NCBI GenBank assembly: GCA_032052615.1
Contig: DAMBWF010000001.1
Coordinates: 656,522-720,521 of the forward strand
DNA: 64,000 nucleotides
DNA from: Pseudomonas_T sp032052615
GTDB taxonomy: Bacteria > Pseudomonadota > Gammaproteobacteria > Pseudomonadales > Pseudomonadaceae
Reading direction: 5' to 3'
Part shown: positions 16,154 through 23,478 of the stretch, piece by piece
Numbering within the stretch: position 1 is the stretch's first letter
Layout of the letters: every line of letters starts with the position of its first letter
Made by a program: the position numbers and the translations under genes
The notes under the pieces: generated by a model
The model's database searches: none
The model's input: the letters and a program-made list of their open reading frames with translations, nothing else
Told to the model about the DNA's origin: nothing

Positions 16154-17023
16154 GTGGAGTTCAGTCAATTGCGCATCTTCCAGGCGGTGGCGGAGGAAGG
16201 CTCCATCGCCAAGGCGGCGCTGCGCCTGAACCGTGTTCCGTCCAATCTCTCCACCCGCCTGCGGCAACTGGAGGAGCGGTTGGGGGTGGCGTTATTCCTC
16301 CGGGAGCGGCAGCGCCTGCAACTGTCGCCCGCCGGTAAGGTGCTGCAAGGCTACGCCGAGCGGCTGTTCGCCCTGCAGGACGAGGCGGAAGCGGCGCTCA
16401 AGGGCGGCGAGCCGGCCGGCACCTTCGTCATCGGCTCCATGTACAGCACCGCGGCGATCCACCTGCCGGCGATGCTCGCCCGCTACCATCGCCGCTATCC
16501 GGCAGTGAACCTGCAGGTCCACACCCTGCCCAGCGGCGAACTGGTGGACGGCTTGCTCGCCGGTCGCCTCGATGCCGCGCTGCTGGACGGCCCGCAGACC
16601 TACGCCGAACTGGAAGGCATCGCCCTGTTCGACGAGGAACTGCTGCTGATCACCGAAGCGGGCCACGCTCCGGTACGTTCGGCGCGTGACGTGGCCGGTC
16701 AGCCGCTGTTCACCTTCCGCCCGCGCTGTTCGTACCGTCGCCGGCTGGAGAGCTGGTTCGCCGCCGAGCGCGCCAGCCTCGGTCCGGTCATGGAGATCGA
16801 GTCCTACCACAGCATGCTGGCCTGTGTGATCGCCGGCGGCGGGGTGGCGCTGATGCCCCGCTCGATGCTCGACAGCCTGCCGGCCCGGGACGCGGTCTCG
16901 GTCCATCCCCTGGCGGAGCCCTTCGGCCGCGCCACCACCTGGTTGATGTGGCGCAAGGGTAGGGTGGGGGCCAACCTGCGGGCCTGGAGCGACGAGCTAC
17001 GGGAGCTGCTTCAACTGCCCTGA
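16154..17023 (+). CDS. LysR-family transcriptional regulator
   Basis: Regulator of 289 residues. The N-terminal winged helix-turn-helix is clear: MEFSQLRIFQAVAEEGSIAK, then LNRVPSNLSTRLRQLEERLG as recognition region (residues 5-60). The rest is the periplasmic-binding-like effector domain (about 90-285). The start is a GTG with GGGGTGAG upstream. It probably controls the divergent MFS transporter. Its last bases overlap the relic of an AraC-type regulator on the opposite strand. Confidence 0.93.
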   Translation: MEFSQLRIFQAVAEEGSIAKAALRLNRVPSNLSTRLRQLEERLGVALFLRERQRLQLSPAGKVLQGYAERLFALQDEAEAALKGGEPAGTFVIGSMYSTAAIHLPAMLARYHRRYPAVNLQVHTLPSGELVDGLLAGRLDAALLDGPQTYAELEGIALFDEELLLITEAGHAPVRSARDVAGQPLFTFRPRCSYRRRLESWFAAERASLGPVMEIESYHSMLACVIAGGGVALMPRSMLDSLPARDAVSVHPLAEPFGRATTWLMWRKGRVGANLRAWSDELRELLQLP

Positions 17024-17455
17024 AAGGCCTGCCGGTAGCGCTGGGGTGACCCCCGAAGGCGCGGGCGAAGGGCTGCCGCGGGGACCCGGCGAGCCGGGCC
17101 GGCCAGGGCGGCGATGGCCTCCACCGAGCGGTCGGTGCGCTCCAGCAACCGCCGACTGAGGCCAGACGCTCGGCCAGCAGCCAGCAGCCTACGGTGCCGC
17201 CGGTGAGGCGGCGGAAGCGCCGGGCGAAGGTCCGCTGGCTCATCAGTGCCCGCGCCGCCAGGCTGTCCAGGCTGTGGGGCTGGTCCAAGCACGCGCGCAT
17301 CAGGTCAAGCAGCCCGGCCAGGCCGGTCGTCACGGATGTCGGCGGGCAGCGGTTGTTCGAGGGATTGCGCTTGCCCGCCCTGGCGGTGGGGCGGTACCAC
17401 CCGGCGCCGCGCCACCCGGTCCGCTGCCTCCGCGCCGCATTCCTGGCGCGGCGGG
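17011..17455 (-). pseudogene. decayed FtrA/GlxA-type AraC-family regulator, C-terminal part
   Basis: Reading the minus strand in three frames recovers successive pieces of one AraC/XylS regulator of the FtrA type: CGAEAADRVARRRVVPPHR and GGQAQSLEQPLPADIRDD (linker after the DJ-1-like domain), LDQPHSLDSLAARALMSQRT (first helix-turn-helix), then after a frame change RLLERTDRSVEAIAALAG (second), and SPQRYRQAFQGS before the stop at 17011. At least three frame changes are needed. The DJ-1-like N-terminal domain is missing; the homology stops near 17455, where an unrelated relic on the plus strand begins. Clearly non-functional. Confidence 0.8.
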
Positions 17456-17462
17456 TGCCAGG

Positions 17463-17597
17463 CCGCAATCGATCTCCGCCACCGGCGCGCTGTCCTACGC
17501 CAACGCCGCCGGCCGTGCTAGCGCCGAGGACATCCACCGGGTGTTCACCGTGGTCCAGCACACCGGCTTCGCCGCAGTTTTGGGCACCGACACCTGA
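17463..17597 (+). pseudogene. C-terminal remnant of an unidentified gene
   Basis: Forty-four codons with strong G/C third positions, typical of genes here, encoding SISATGALSYANAAGRASAE and then DIHRVFTVVQHTGFAAVLGT up to a TGA. The frame is open further 5', but the codon bias stops where the AraC relic begins. I do not recognise the family. It looks like the 3' end of a gene whose body was lost in a deletion joining it to the AraC relic. Confidence 0.4.
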
Positions 17598-17753
17598 TGC
17601 GCACGGGTGGCCCGCGGCGAGCCGACGGTGCGCGCCGGCATCCTCGCCTTCCACCGCCGGGCCCTGGCCAGGGGGCTGAGGGGCTTTCCGTCGCCGCGCC
17701 CGCTGTGGCACCTTCTGTCGCGTTGGCGGCTCGTCCGCTTCATAAGGACAGCC

Positions 17754-19820
17754 ATGAGCCCGAATCGGAAGCGCCACCCCGTCCCTGCCTGGATAGGCCT
17801 GCTGGGCTGCGGCTGGCTGGCGGGACCGGGCACGGCGGCCCAGCCGGCCACCGCGTCCACCGCCGTGCCTACCGCCGTACTGAAACCCTTGGTGATCACC
17901 TCCACCCGCAGCCCGAGCGCCTGGCTGGACGATCCGGTGGCGGTGGGCCGGATGGACGAGGCGGATGCGGCGGGCGAGCAGAATCTGACCCTCGACCGCC
18001 TGCTGGCGCCGATCCCCGGGGTGTTCGCCCAGGATCGCTACAACTTCGCCCAGGGCATGCGCCTGTCGATCCGTGGCTTCGGCGCCCGCGCCAACTTCGG
18101 CGTGCGGGGCGTGCGAGTGCGGGTGGACGGCGTCCCGCTGACCATGCCGGACGGCCAGACCGAACTGGACGGACTGGACCTGGGCCTGGTGGAAGGCGTC
18201 GAAGTGATTCGCGGGCCGGCCTCGACCCTGTACGGCAACGCCGCCGGCGGAGTGCTGTCGGTACGCACCCGCGAGCCGTCCTTCACCCCCCGCGCCGAGC
18301 TGGACGCCAGCGCCGGTGGCCTGGGCTACCGCCGCCTGCGCGGCGAGGCGAGCGCCGGCGAGGGGCAGGTGGCGGGCCTCTTGGCCTTCAACGCCACCGC
18401 CTTGGACGGCTACCGCCACCACGACCGCGCGGAAACCAACAGCCTTACCGGCAAGCTGGGCTGGTACGCCGATGCCGGCACCCTGGGCCTGACCTTCAAT
18501 GCCATCGACAACCGCGCCGAGGACCCGGGCGGGCTGACCGCCGCCCAGGTTCACGCGGACCGCCACCAGGCGGCGCCCAACAGCCTGCGCTTCGACGCCG
18601 ACGAGCAGATCAGCCAGCAGCGCCTGGCGCTGACCTGGGACGGGAAGGGGGCGGGCCGCGACGACTATCAGTTGCATGGCTATCTGGGCCGGCGCGACTT
18701 CGCCAACCGCCTGGCCTTCGCCGCCGGCGGGCAGGGCGCCTTCGAACGCACTTTCGCCGGCTTCGGTGGCCAGTACAGCCACCGCTTCGACGGGTTCGGC
18801 CTGCCCCAAACGCTCACCGCCGGGATGGACCTGGAACAGCAGTTGGACGACCGCCGCCGCTATGACAACCTGCAGGGCGCGCGGGGCGCCACCACCCTGC
18901 GCCAGGACGAGCGCGCCGCCAGCACCGGGCTGTTCCTGGAAGACCGGATCGCCCTGGGCGAGCGCTGGCTGCTCGATCTCGGCGGCCGCTACGACCGGGT
19001 GCGGCTGGCGGTGGACGACCGCTTCCTCGCCGACGGCGACGAGGGCGGCGCGCGCCACCTCGACCACTGGAGCTACAACGGCGGCCTGGCCTACCGACTC
19101 GACGCGCACCAGCGTCTCTACGGGCGGGTCGGCACCTCCTTCGAGACGCCCACGGTGAACGAATTGGCCAACCCCAGCGGCGGCGGCTTCAACCCGGGGC
19201 TGGAGCCGGCCCGGGCGCTGAACCGGGAAATCGGCGTGAAGGGCGAATGGCCCGCCGTGCGCTACGAGGTCGCGCTGTACAGCCTGCGCCTGGAAGACGA
19301 ACTGGTTCCCTACAGCCTGCCGGACCAGCCCGGGCGCAACTTCTACCGCAACGCCGGCGCCTCGCGCCGCGACGGGTTGGAGCTGGCCGCCGACTGGCTG
19401 TTCGCCGAGCACTGGCGCCTGGCGGCGTCCTATGCCTACAACGACTACCGCTTCGAGCGCTATCGTCTGACCGGCGCCGACTATGAAGGGAACGCGCCCG
19501 CCGGCATTCCCCGGCAGACCCTGTTCACCGAACTGGTCTACCGGCGCGGCACGGGCTACGTGCGGCTGAACATGACCGCCGTGGACCGGCTGTACGCCGA
19601 CGATGGCAACCAGGCCCGGGTCGGCGGCTACGCGCTGTTCAACCTGCGCATCGGCCGCCACTTGACCCTGGGCGGGCAGACCCTGGAACCCTACCTGGGG
19701 CTCGACAACCTGCTGGGGCGGCGCTATGTGGACAACCTGCGCATCAACGATGCCAGCCGCCGCTACTACGAGCCGGGGCCGGGCCGCACCCTGTACGCCG
19801 GGCTGCGGGTGGCGTTCTGA
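17754..19820 (+). CDS. TonB-dependent outer-membrane receptor
   Basis: Gated outer-membrane receptor of 688 residues with a signal peptide (GLLGCGWLAGPGTAAQP). The plug domain (residues about 45-170) contains RLSIRGFGARANFGVRGVRV, VDGVPLTMPDGQTELDGLDL and VEVIRGPASTLYGNAAGGVL, the canonical plug signature. A 22-strand barrel follows, with the TonB-receptor C-terminal signature ending in the obligatory aromatic residue (YAGLRVAF). The ATG at 17754 has AAGGA upstream. There is no adjacent FecIR-type sigma factor or siderophore gene, and no N-terminal signalling domain. The ligand is unknown; co-orientation with the sugar-dehydrogenase-like gene 62 bases downstream suggests a common transcript. 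Confidence 0.93.
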   Translation: MSPNRKRHPVPAWIGLLGCGWLAGPGTAAQPATASTAVPTAVLKPLVITSTRSPSAWLDDPVAVGRMDEADAAGEQNLTLDRLLAPIPGVFAQDRYNFAQGMRLSIRGFGARANFGVRGVRVRVDGVPLTMPDGQTELDGLDLGLVEGVEVIRGPASTLYGNAAGGVLSVRTREPSFTPRAELDASAGGLGYRRLRGEASAGEGQVAGLLAFNATALDGYRHHDRAETNSLTGKLGWYADAGTLGLTFNAIDNRAEDPGGLTAAQVHADRHQAAPNSLRFDADEQISQQRLALTWDGKGAGRDDYQLHGYLGRRDFANRLAFAAGGQGAFERTFAGFGGQYSHRFDGFGLPQTLTAGMDLEQQLDDRRRYDNLQGARGATTLRQDERAASTGLFLEDRIALGERWLLDLGGRYDRVRLAVDDRFLADGDEGGARHLDHWSYNGGLAYRLDAHQRLYGRVGTSFETPTVNELANPSGGGFNPGLEPARALNREIGVKGEWPAVRYEVALYSLRLEDELVPYSLPDQPGRNFYRNAGASRRDGLELAADWLFAEHWRLAASYAYNDYRFERYRLTGADYEGNAPAGIPRQTLFTELVYRRGTGYVRLNMTAVDRLYADDGNQARVGGYALFNLRIGRHLTLGGQTLEPYLGLDNLLGRRYVDNLRINDASRRYYEPGPGRTLYAGLRVAF

Positions 19821-19882
19821 GCCTGAACTAAAGCCGCGGGCGCCCGGTCGACTTTCCGAGACCCTTGCCCAAGGAGCCGGAC

Positions 19883-21145
19883 ATGTCGACCTCCCGCTAC
19901 CTGCTTTCCACCCTGGGCGGCCTGATCGCCGCCTGGGCCGCCGGCCAGGCCCTGGCGGGCGCGCCGGACGGCGACCGCGTGCGCACGGCGGTGGGGGAGA
20001 TCGTGCTGCCCCCGCCGGACCCGGGCCACGACGCCCAGCGCCGCAGCAAGGTGATCGGCTGGCCCGAGGGCAAGACCCCGACGGCGCCGCCGGGCTTCGT
20101 GGTCAGCCGTTACGCGGATGGCCTGGACAGCCCCCGCTGGCTGCTGGTGACGCCCAACGGCGACGTGCTGGTGGCCGAATCCAGCACCGCCTCGCGCAGC
20201 GCCGACCGCATCACCCTGTTCCGCGACAGCGATGGAGACGGCCGCCCGGACCGGCGCGAAGTCTTCCTCCAGCGAAACCTGAAGAAACCCCTGGGCATGC
20301 AGGTGATCGGCCAGCGCTTCTACGTGGCCAACACCGATGGCGTCTGGCGCTACCCCTACCAGCCGGGCGACATCCGGATCGCGGGCGAGGGAGAGAAAAT
20401 CCTCGATCTGCCCGCCGGTGGCTACAACAACCACTGGACCCGCAACCTTCTGGCCAACGTGGACGGCAGCAAGCTCTATGTCTCGGTGGGTTCGGGCAGC
20501 AACATCGGCGAGCACGGCATGGACAACGAGGTACGCCGCGCCGCGATCCTGGAAGTCGACCCGGACGGTCAGCACGAGACGCTTTACGCCGGCGGCCTGC
20601 GCAACCCGGTGGGCATGGCCTGGGCGCCCGGCACCCAGACCCTGTGGACCGTGGTGAACGAGCGCGACCGACTGGGCGACGAGTTGGTCCCCGATTACCT
20701 CACGCACGTAGAGCGGGGCGGCTTCTACGGCTGGCCCTACGCGTATTTCGGTCCCCACGAGGACCCACGCCTGGCCGGTCAACGGCCCGACCTGGTACGC
20801 GAGGCCCGGGTACCCGACGTGCCCCTGGGCGCCCACACCGCTTCCCTGGGCTTGGCGTTCTATAACCAGGAGGCTTTTCCGGAGAAATACCGGGGCGGCG
20901 CCTTCATCGGCCAGCACGGCTCCTGGAACCATTCGAGCCTGGTGGGCTACCAGGTGGCGTTCGTGCCCTTCGAGCGGGGCTCGCCCAAGGGACCGGCGGA
21001 GCCGTTCCTCCAGGGTTTCATCGCCGATGCCAACAAGGGCGAGGTCCATGGACGCCCGGTGGGCGTCGCGGTACTGCCCAGTGGCGCGTTGCTGGTGGCG
21101 GACGATGCCGGTGGTACCCTCTGGCAGGTCCGGGCCGCGCCATGA
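19883..21145 (+). CDS. sorbosone dehydrogenase family / PQQ-dependent sugar dehydrogenase-like beta-propeller
   Basis: Predicted periplasmic enzyme of 420 residues with signal peptide (GGLIAAWAAGQALAGAP). It is a six-bladed glucose/sorbosone dehydrogenase beta-propeller. Typical motifs are PPGFVVSRYADGLDSPRWLL, NPVGMAWAP, GGFYGWPYAYFG, and FIGQHGSWNHSSLVGYQVAF with the active-site HGSWN-type signature. PQQ would be the cofactor by family analogy; the true substrate is unknown. AAGGAG lies 6 bases before the ATG. It follows the TonB receptor in the same direction, so the pair may import and oxidise the same compound, or the receptor may bring in PQQ itself. Confidence 0.88.
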   Translation: MSTSRYLLSTLGGLIAAWAAGQALAGAPDGDRVRTAVGEIVLPPPDPGHDAQRRSKVIGWPEGKTPTAPPGFVVSRYADGLDSPRWLLVTPNGDVLVAESSTASRSADRITLFRDSDGDGRPDRREVFLQRNLKKPLGMQVIGQRFYVANTDGVWRYPYQPGDIRIAGEGEKILDLPAGGYNNHWTRNLLANVDGSKLYVSVGSGSNIGEHGMDNEVRRAAILEVDPDGQHETLYAGGLRNPVGMAWAPGTQTLWTVVNERDRLGDELVPDYLTHVERGGFYGWPYAYFGPHEDPRLAGQRPDLVREARVPDVPLGAHTASLGLAFYNQEAFPEKYRGGAFIGQHGSWNHSSLVGYQVAFVPFERGSPKGPAEPFLQGFIADANKGEVHGRPVGVAVLPSGALLVADDAGGTLWQVRAAP

Positions 21146-21305
21146 GCGGCCTCAGGCCGCTGCACTTCGTCGGCGTGGCGGTTCGATTCGCCCCCGAGGG
21201 GCGCGGACGGGGCTAGTCTAGGAAGCGGAAGGTCCAACGGGCGCGCGGCCGGCTCATCCCGGCTTTCCGCCTTCGGCCGTCCGATCATCGCAGTGAGGAG
21301 TGATC

Positions 21306-21434
21306 ATGAAAGCATGGCTCAGCCGTTTCGCCTGGCAGGTCTCCGTCGCCCTCGGGCTCCAGGAATCGCCCCGCCTACAACCCGTCCCCGTTCGCCGCGA
21401 TGAGCGAGCCGCCGCCCAGCGGCGGCGTCGCTGA
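21306..21434 (+). CDS. 42-residue basic protein, function unknown
   Basis: Begins MKAWLSRFAWQVSVALGL and ends in an arginine run (AAAQRRRR). It has a strong ribosome site (GTGAGGAG 6 bases upstream) and is followed by a terminator 8 bases later, so it forms its own transcription unit or is the end of one. The N-terminal 18 residues form an amphipathic helix; the tail is basic. Short proteins starting MKAWL with a basic tail are, as I recall, conserved in Pseudomonas without known function. Confidence 0.65.
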   Translation: MKAWLSRFAWQVSVALGLQESPRLQPVPVRRDERAAAQRRRR

Positions 21435-21442
21435 CCGCCACC

Positions 21443-21463
21443 GGAGCGCCTTCGCGGCGCTCC
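21443..21463 (+). terminator. hairpin terminator
   Basis: Perfect 8-bp stem GGAGCGCC / GGCGCTCC with loop TTCGC, followed by GATCGTTTCA, which is only weakly T-rich. It lies 8 bases after the small-protein stop codon. Confidence 0.75.
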
Positions 21464-21679
21464 GATCGTTTCACGTCAACGCGAAAGCGGCACTCACCCC
21501 ATCGACCCGCCACGACCGATCAATAGGATCGTCCAGCAGCCCGCGCTGATATCGCGGGCCGGCTGCGGGCGCTGCTGCCAATCACCTTCGGCTACCATGG
21601 CCGTTCTTCCTGCTTCCGCGGCGCGGCCGCTTGGGACCGCTGTTGCTGACTTCCATGACCGATCGAGGGCTCGGATGAA

Positions 21680-22297
21680 ATGATCATTGAGCCCTTCGCC
21701 CTAATCCCTCGTTCGCGCTGCCCACGGTGTCAGCGGCCCACGAGCCATTGCCTGTGCCCGCTGATCCCATGCCTGGACAGCCGCACCGAGGTGCTGATCC
21801 TGCAGCATCCCAGCGAGGTCGGCCACGCGCTGAATACCGCCCGGCTGGCGGCCCTCGGCCTGAAGCGGGCGGAATTGCGGGTGGGCGAACACTTCGACGA
21901 TCTCGAACCTTGGCTCGCGGCGCCGGCGCGGCGGGCCTGCCTGCTGTTTCCCGGGGAGGGCGCGCGGCCCCTGGCGGAGCTGACTGGCGAGGGCCCCCTG
22001 ACCCTGGTGGTACCCGACGGCACCTGGCGCAAGGCACGCAAGCTGCTGCACGTGAATCCGGCTCTGGCGGCCTTGCCCCGGGTGACCCTGCCGGTGGGCG
22101 CGGTCTCTCGCTACCGGCTGCGCAAGGCGCCCATGGCCGGCGCGCTGTCCACCGTGGAGGCCATCGTCCAGGCGCTGAACATCCTGGAGGCGCCGGCGCG
22201 TTTCGACGCCCTGCTGGAGCCCTTCGAGGCCCTGATCGACGGCCAGGTGGCCGCCATGGGGGTGGAAACCTACCGGCGCAACCACCTGCCCGGGTAG
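21680..22297 (+). CDS. tapT: tRNA-uridine aminocarboxypropyltransferase (DTW domain)
   Basis: TapT transfers the 3-amino-3-carboxypropyl group of SAM to uridine 47 of certain tRNAs (acp3U47). The 205 residues show a zinc-binding N-terminus CPRCQRPTSHCLC, a HPSEVGHALNTARL segment, the DTW-family core PDGTWRKARKL, and PMAGALSTVEAIVQAL near the C-terminus. The start at 21680 is supported by GGATGA just upstream. Convergent with ybaN, 28 bases apart. The region 21464-21679 before it shows no gene. Confidence 0.92.
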   Translation: MIIEPFALIPRSRCPRCQRPTSHCLCPLIPCLDSRTEVLILQHPSEVGHALNTARLAALGLKRAELRVGEHFDDLEPWLAAPARRACLLFPGEGARPLAELTGEGPLTLVVPDGTWRKARKLLHVNPALAALPRVTLPVGAVSRYRLRKAPMAGALSTVEAIVQALNILEAPARFDALLEPFEALIDGQVAAMGVETYRRNHLPG

Positions 22298-22325
22298 CGG
22301 TCCGGTCGGACGCGAAGGACGGACG

Positions 22326-22748
22326 TCAACCGGCGCGCGGGCCGTCGCGCCGGGTCGGCAGGGTCTTCTGCCGCAGGATGTAGACGCTGACGCAGACCGC
22401 GCTGGTCAGCATGAAGGCTCGGGCCCAGGGGCGCGGCACCAGGTAGCAGGAGAGGGCGATGCTCGCCCACATCAGGACCAGTGCGTAGACCTTGCCCTTG
22501 AGCGGGATGCCTTGACCGCCCAGGTAATCCTTTATCCAAGGGCCCAGGCGCGGGTGGCCCACCAGCCAGTCATGGAAGCGCGTGGAGCTGCGGGCGAAGC
22601 AGGCGGCGGCGAGCAAGAGGAAGGGGGTGGTGGGCAGGACCGGCAGGAAGATGCCGATCACTCCCAGCGCGACGCTCAGCCAGCCCACCGCCAATAGCGC
22701 GTAGCGCACGCCGCGATGGCGGCTCGGGCGGATGACCCGGCGCGTCAT
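22326..22748 (-). CDS. YbaN family (DUF454) membrane protein
   Basis: Protein of 140 residues with an N-terminal pair of membrane helices (LLAVGWLSVALGVIGIFLPV, LPTTPFLLLAAACFARSS) that form the DUF454 signature, and a second pair near the C-terminus. RFHDWLVGHPRLGPWI is the typical soluble loop. It starts 3 bases after the UPF0149 gene, so the two share a transcript. Function unknown. Confidence 0.9.
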   Translation of the reverse strand: MTRRVIRPSRHRGVRYALLAVGWLSVALGVIGIFLPVLPTTPFLLLAAACFARSSTRFHDWLVGHPRLGPWIKDYLGGQGIPLKGKVYALVLMWASIALSCYLVPRPWARAFMLTSAVCVSVYILRQKTLPTRRDGPRAG

Positions 22749-22751
22749 GAC

Positions 22752-23336
22752 TCAATGGCGGGGTTTGAGCAGCGCCGGCTTTTCCTCGGGGGCCTGGCAG
22801 AGCAGGAAGAGGGCGGTGAGCACGTCGGGAATCTGATCCACCATGCTGTCGACCAGGTCGCGCTCCTGGGCGATCTCGGCGAATTCGGGCTGTTCCTCGA
22901 ACAGGCCGGACCCCACCATGATCGGCAGCAACAGCTCGCTGACCTCGTCCTCGGCATCCTCGAACCACACCGATTCCCGCAGGAACACGCCTTCCATGAA
23001 GCCGATGCACCAGCCGCGCAGGTCGGACTCGTCGGGTTCCTCGCCCAGGTCCAGTTCGCAGGGCACTTCCGGCTGATCGTCGCTGGCCAGTTGGCGGGCG
23101 ATATGGCTCTTGAGCTGGACCAGGGCGCCCTCGATGTCGGCGCGCTCGGCGTCTTCGCGGTAGCGCGGCGGCTCGGCGAAGAGGGCGTCGATCCACTCGC
23201 GTTCCGGCACCGGCTCCGGGCAGATCGCCAAGGCGGTGAGGTAGCCGTGGGCGGCCACGTAGTCCAGGGCTTCCTCGTGCAGGTCGTCGGCATCGAGGAA
23301 GGCTTGCAGGCGGGAAAGTTGCTCGGCAAAGGACAT
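22752..23336 (-). CDS. UPF0149 family protein (YecA/YgfB type)
   Basis: Acidic 194-residue cytoplasmic protein. The conserved LHGYLTALAICP-like segment (here HGYLTALAICPEPVPEREWI) and the central GWCIGFMEGV motif identify the UPF0149 family. The C-terminal zinc/SEC-C domain of longer YecA proteins is absent; the end is KPALLKPRH. YgfB-type proteins affect transcription of the ampDh3 operon in P. aeruginosa, but this gene is not in that protein's usual location next to pepP/ubiH, so it is a paralogue with unknown target. It is divergent from recQ. Confidence 0.88.
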   Translation of the reverse strand: MSFAEQLSRLQAFLDADDLHEEALDYVAAHGYLTALAICPEPVPEREWIDALFAEPPRYREDAERADIEGALVQLKSHIARQLASDDQPEVPCELDLGEEPDESDLRGWCIGFMEGVFLRESVWFEDAEDEVSELLLPIMVGSGLFEEQPEFAEIAQERDLVDSMVDQIPDVLTALFLLCQAPEEKPALLKPRH

Positions 23337-23478
23337 CGTGGTCTACCTGGGAGAAGAAACAGTGGGGGATTCTAGTCCAGTAGGCACGTGAGGGCTACCG
23401 CGCGCGGGCCATCGGTCCGGCGCGCTGAAAGGCGCCAGGCGGGTCGGTATACTGGCCGACTCGTTTACGGAGATCGGC

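Noticed and set aside
16788..19661. Very long open frame (957 codons) on the minus strand opposite the TonB receptor gene
   Set aside because: It mirrors the codon structure of the receptor gene (high third-position G/C makes the antisense frame open), shows no family resemblance except the short AraC relic, and has no ribosome site.
21541..21560. CCGCG ... CGCGG repeat upstream of tapT as a riboswitch or attenuator
   Set aside because: Only five base pairs, no T tract, no conserved riboswitch core; not worth a feature.
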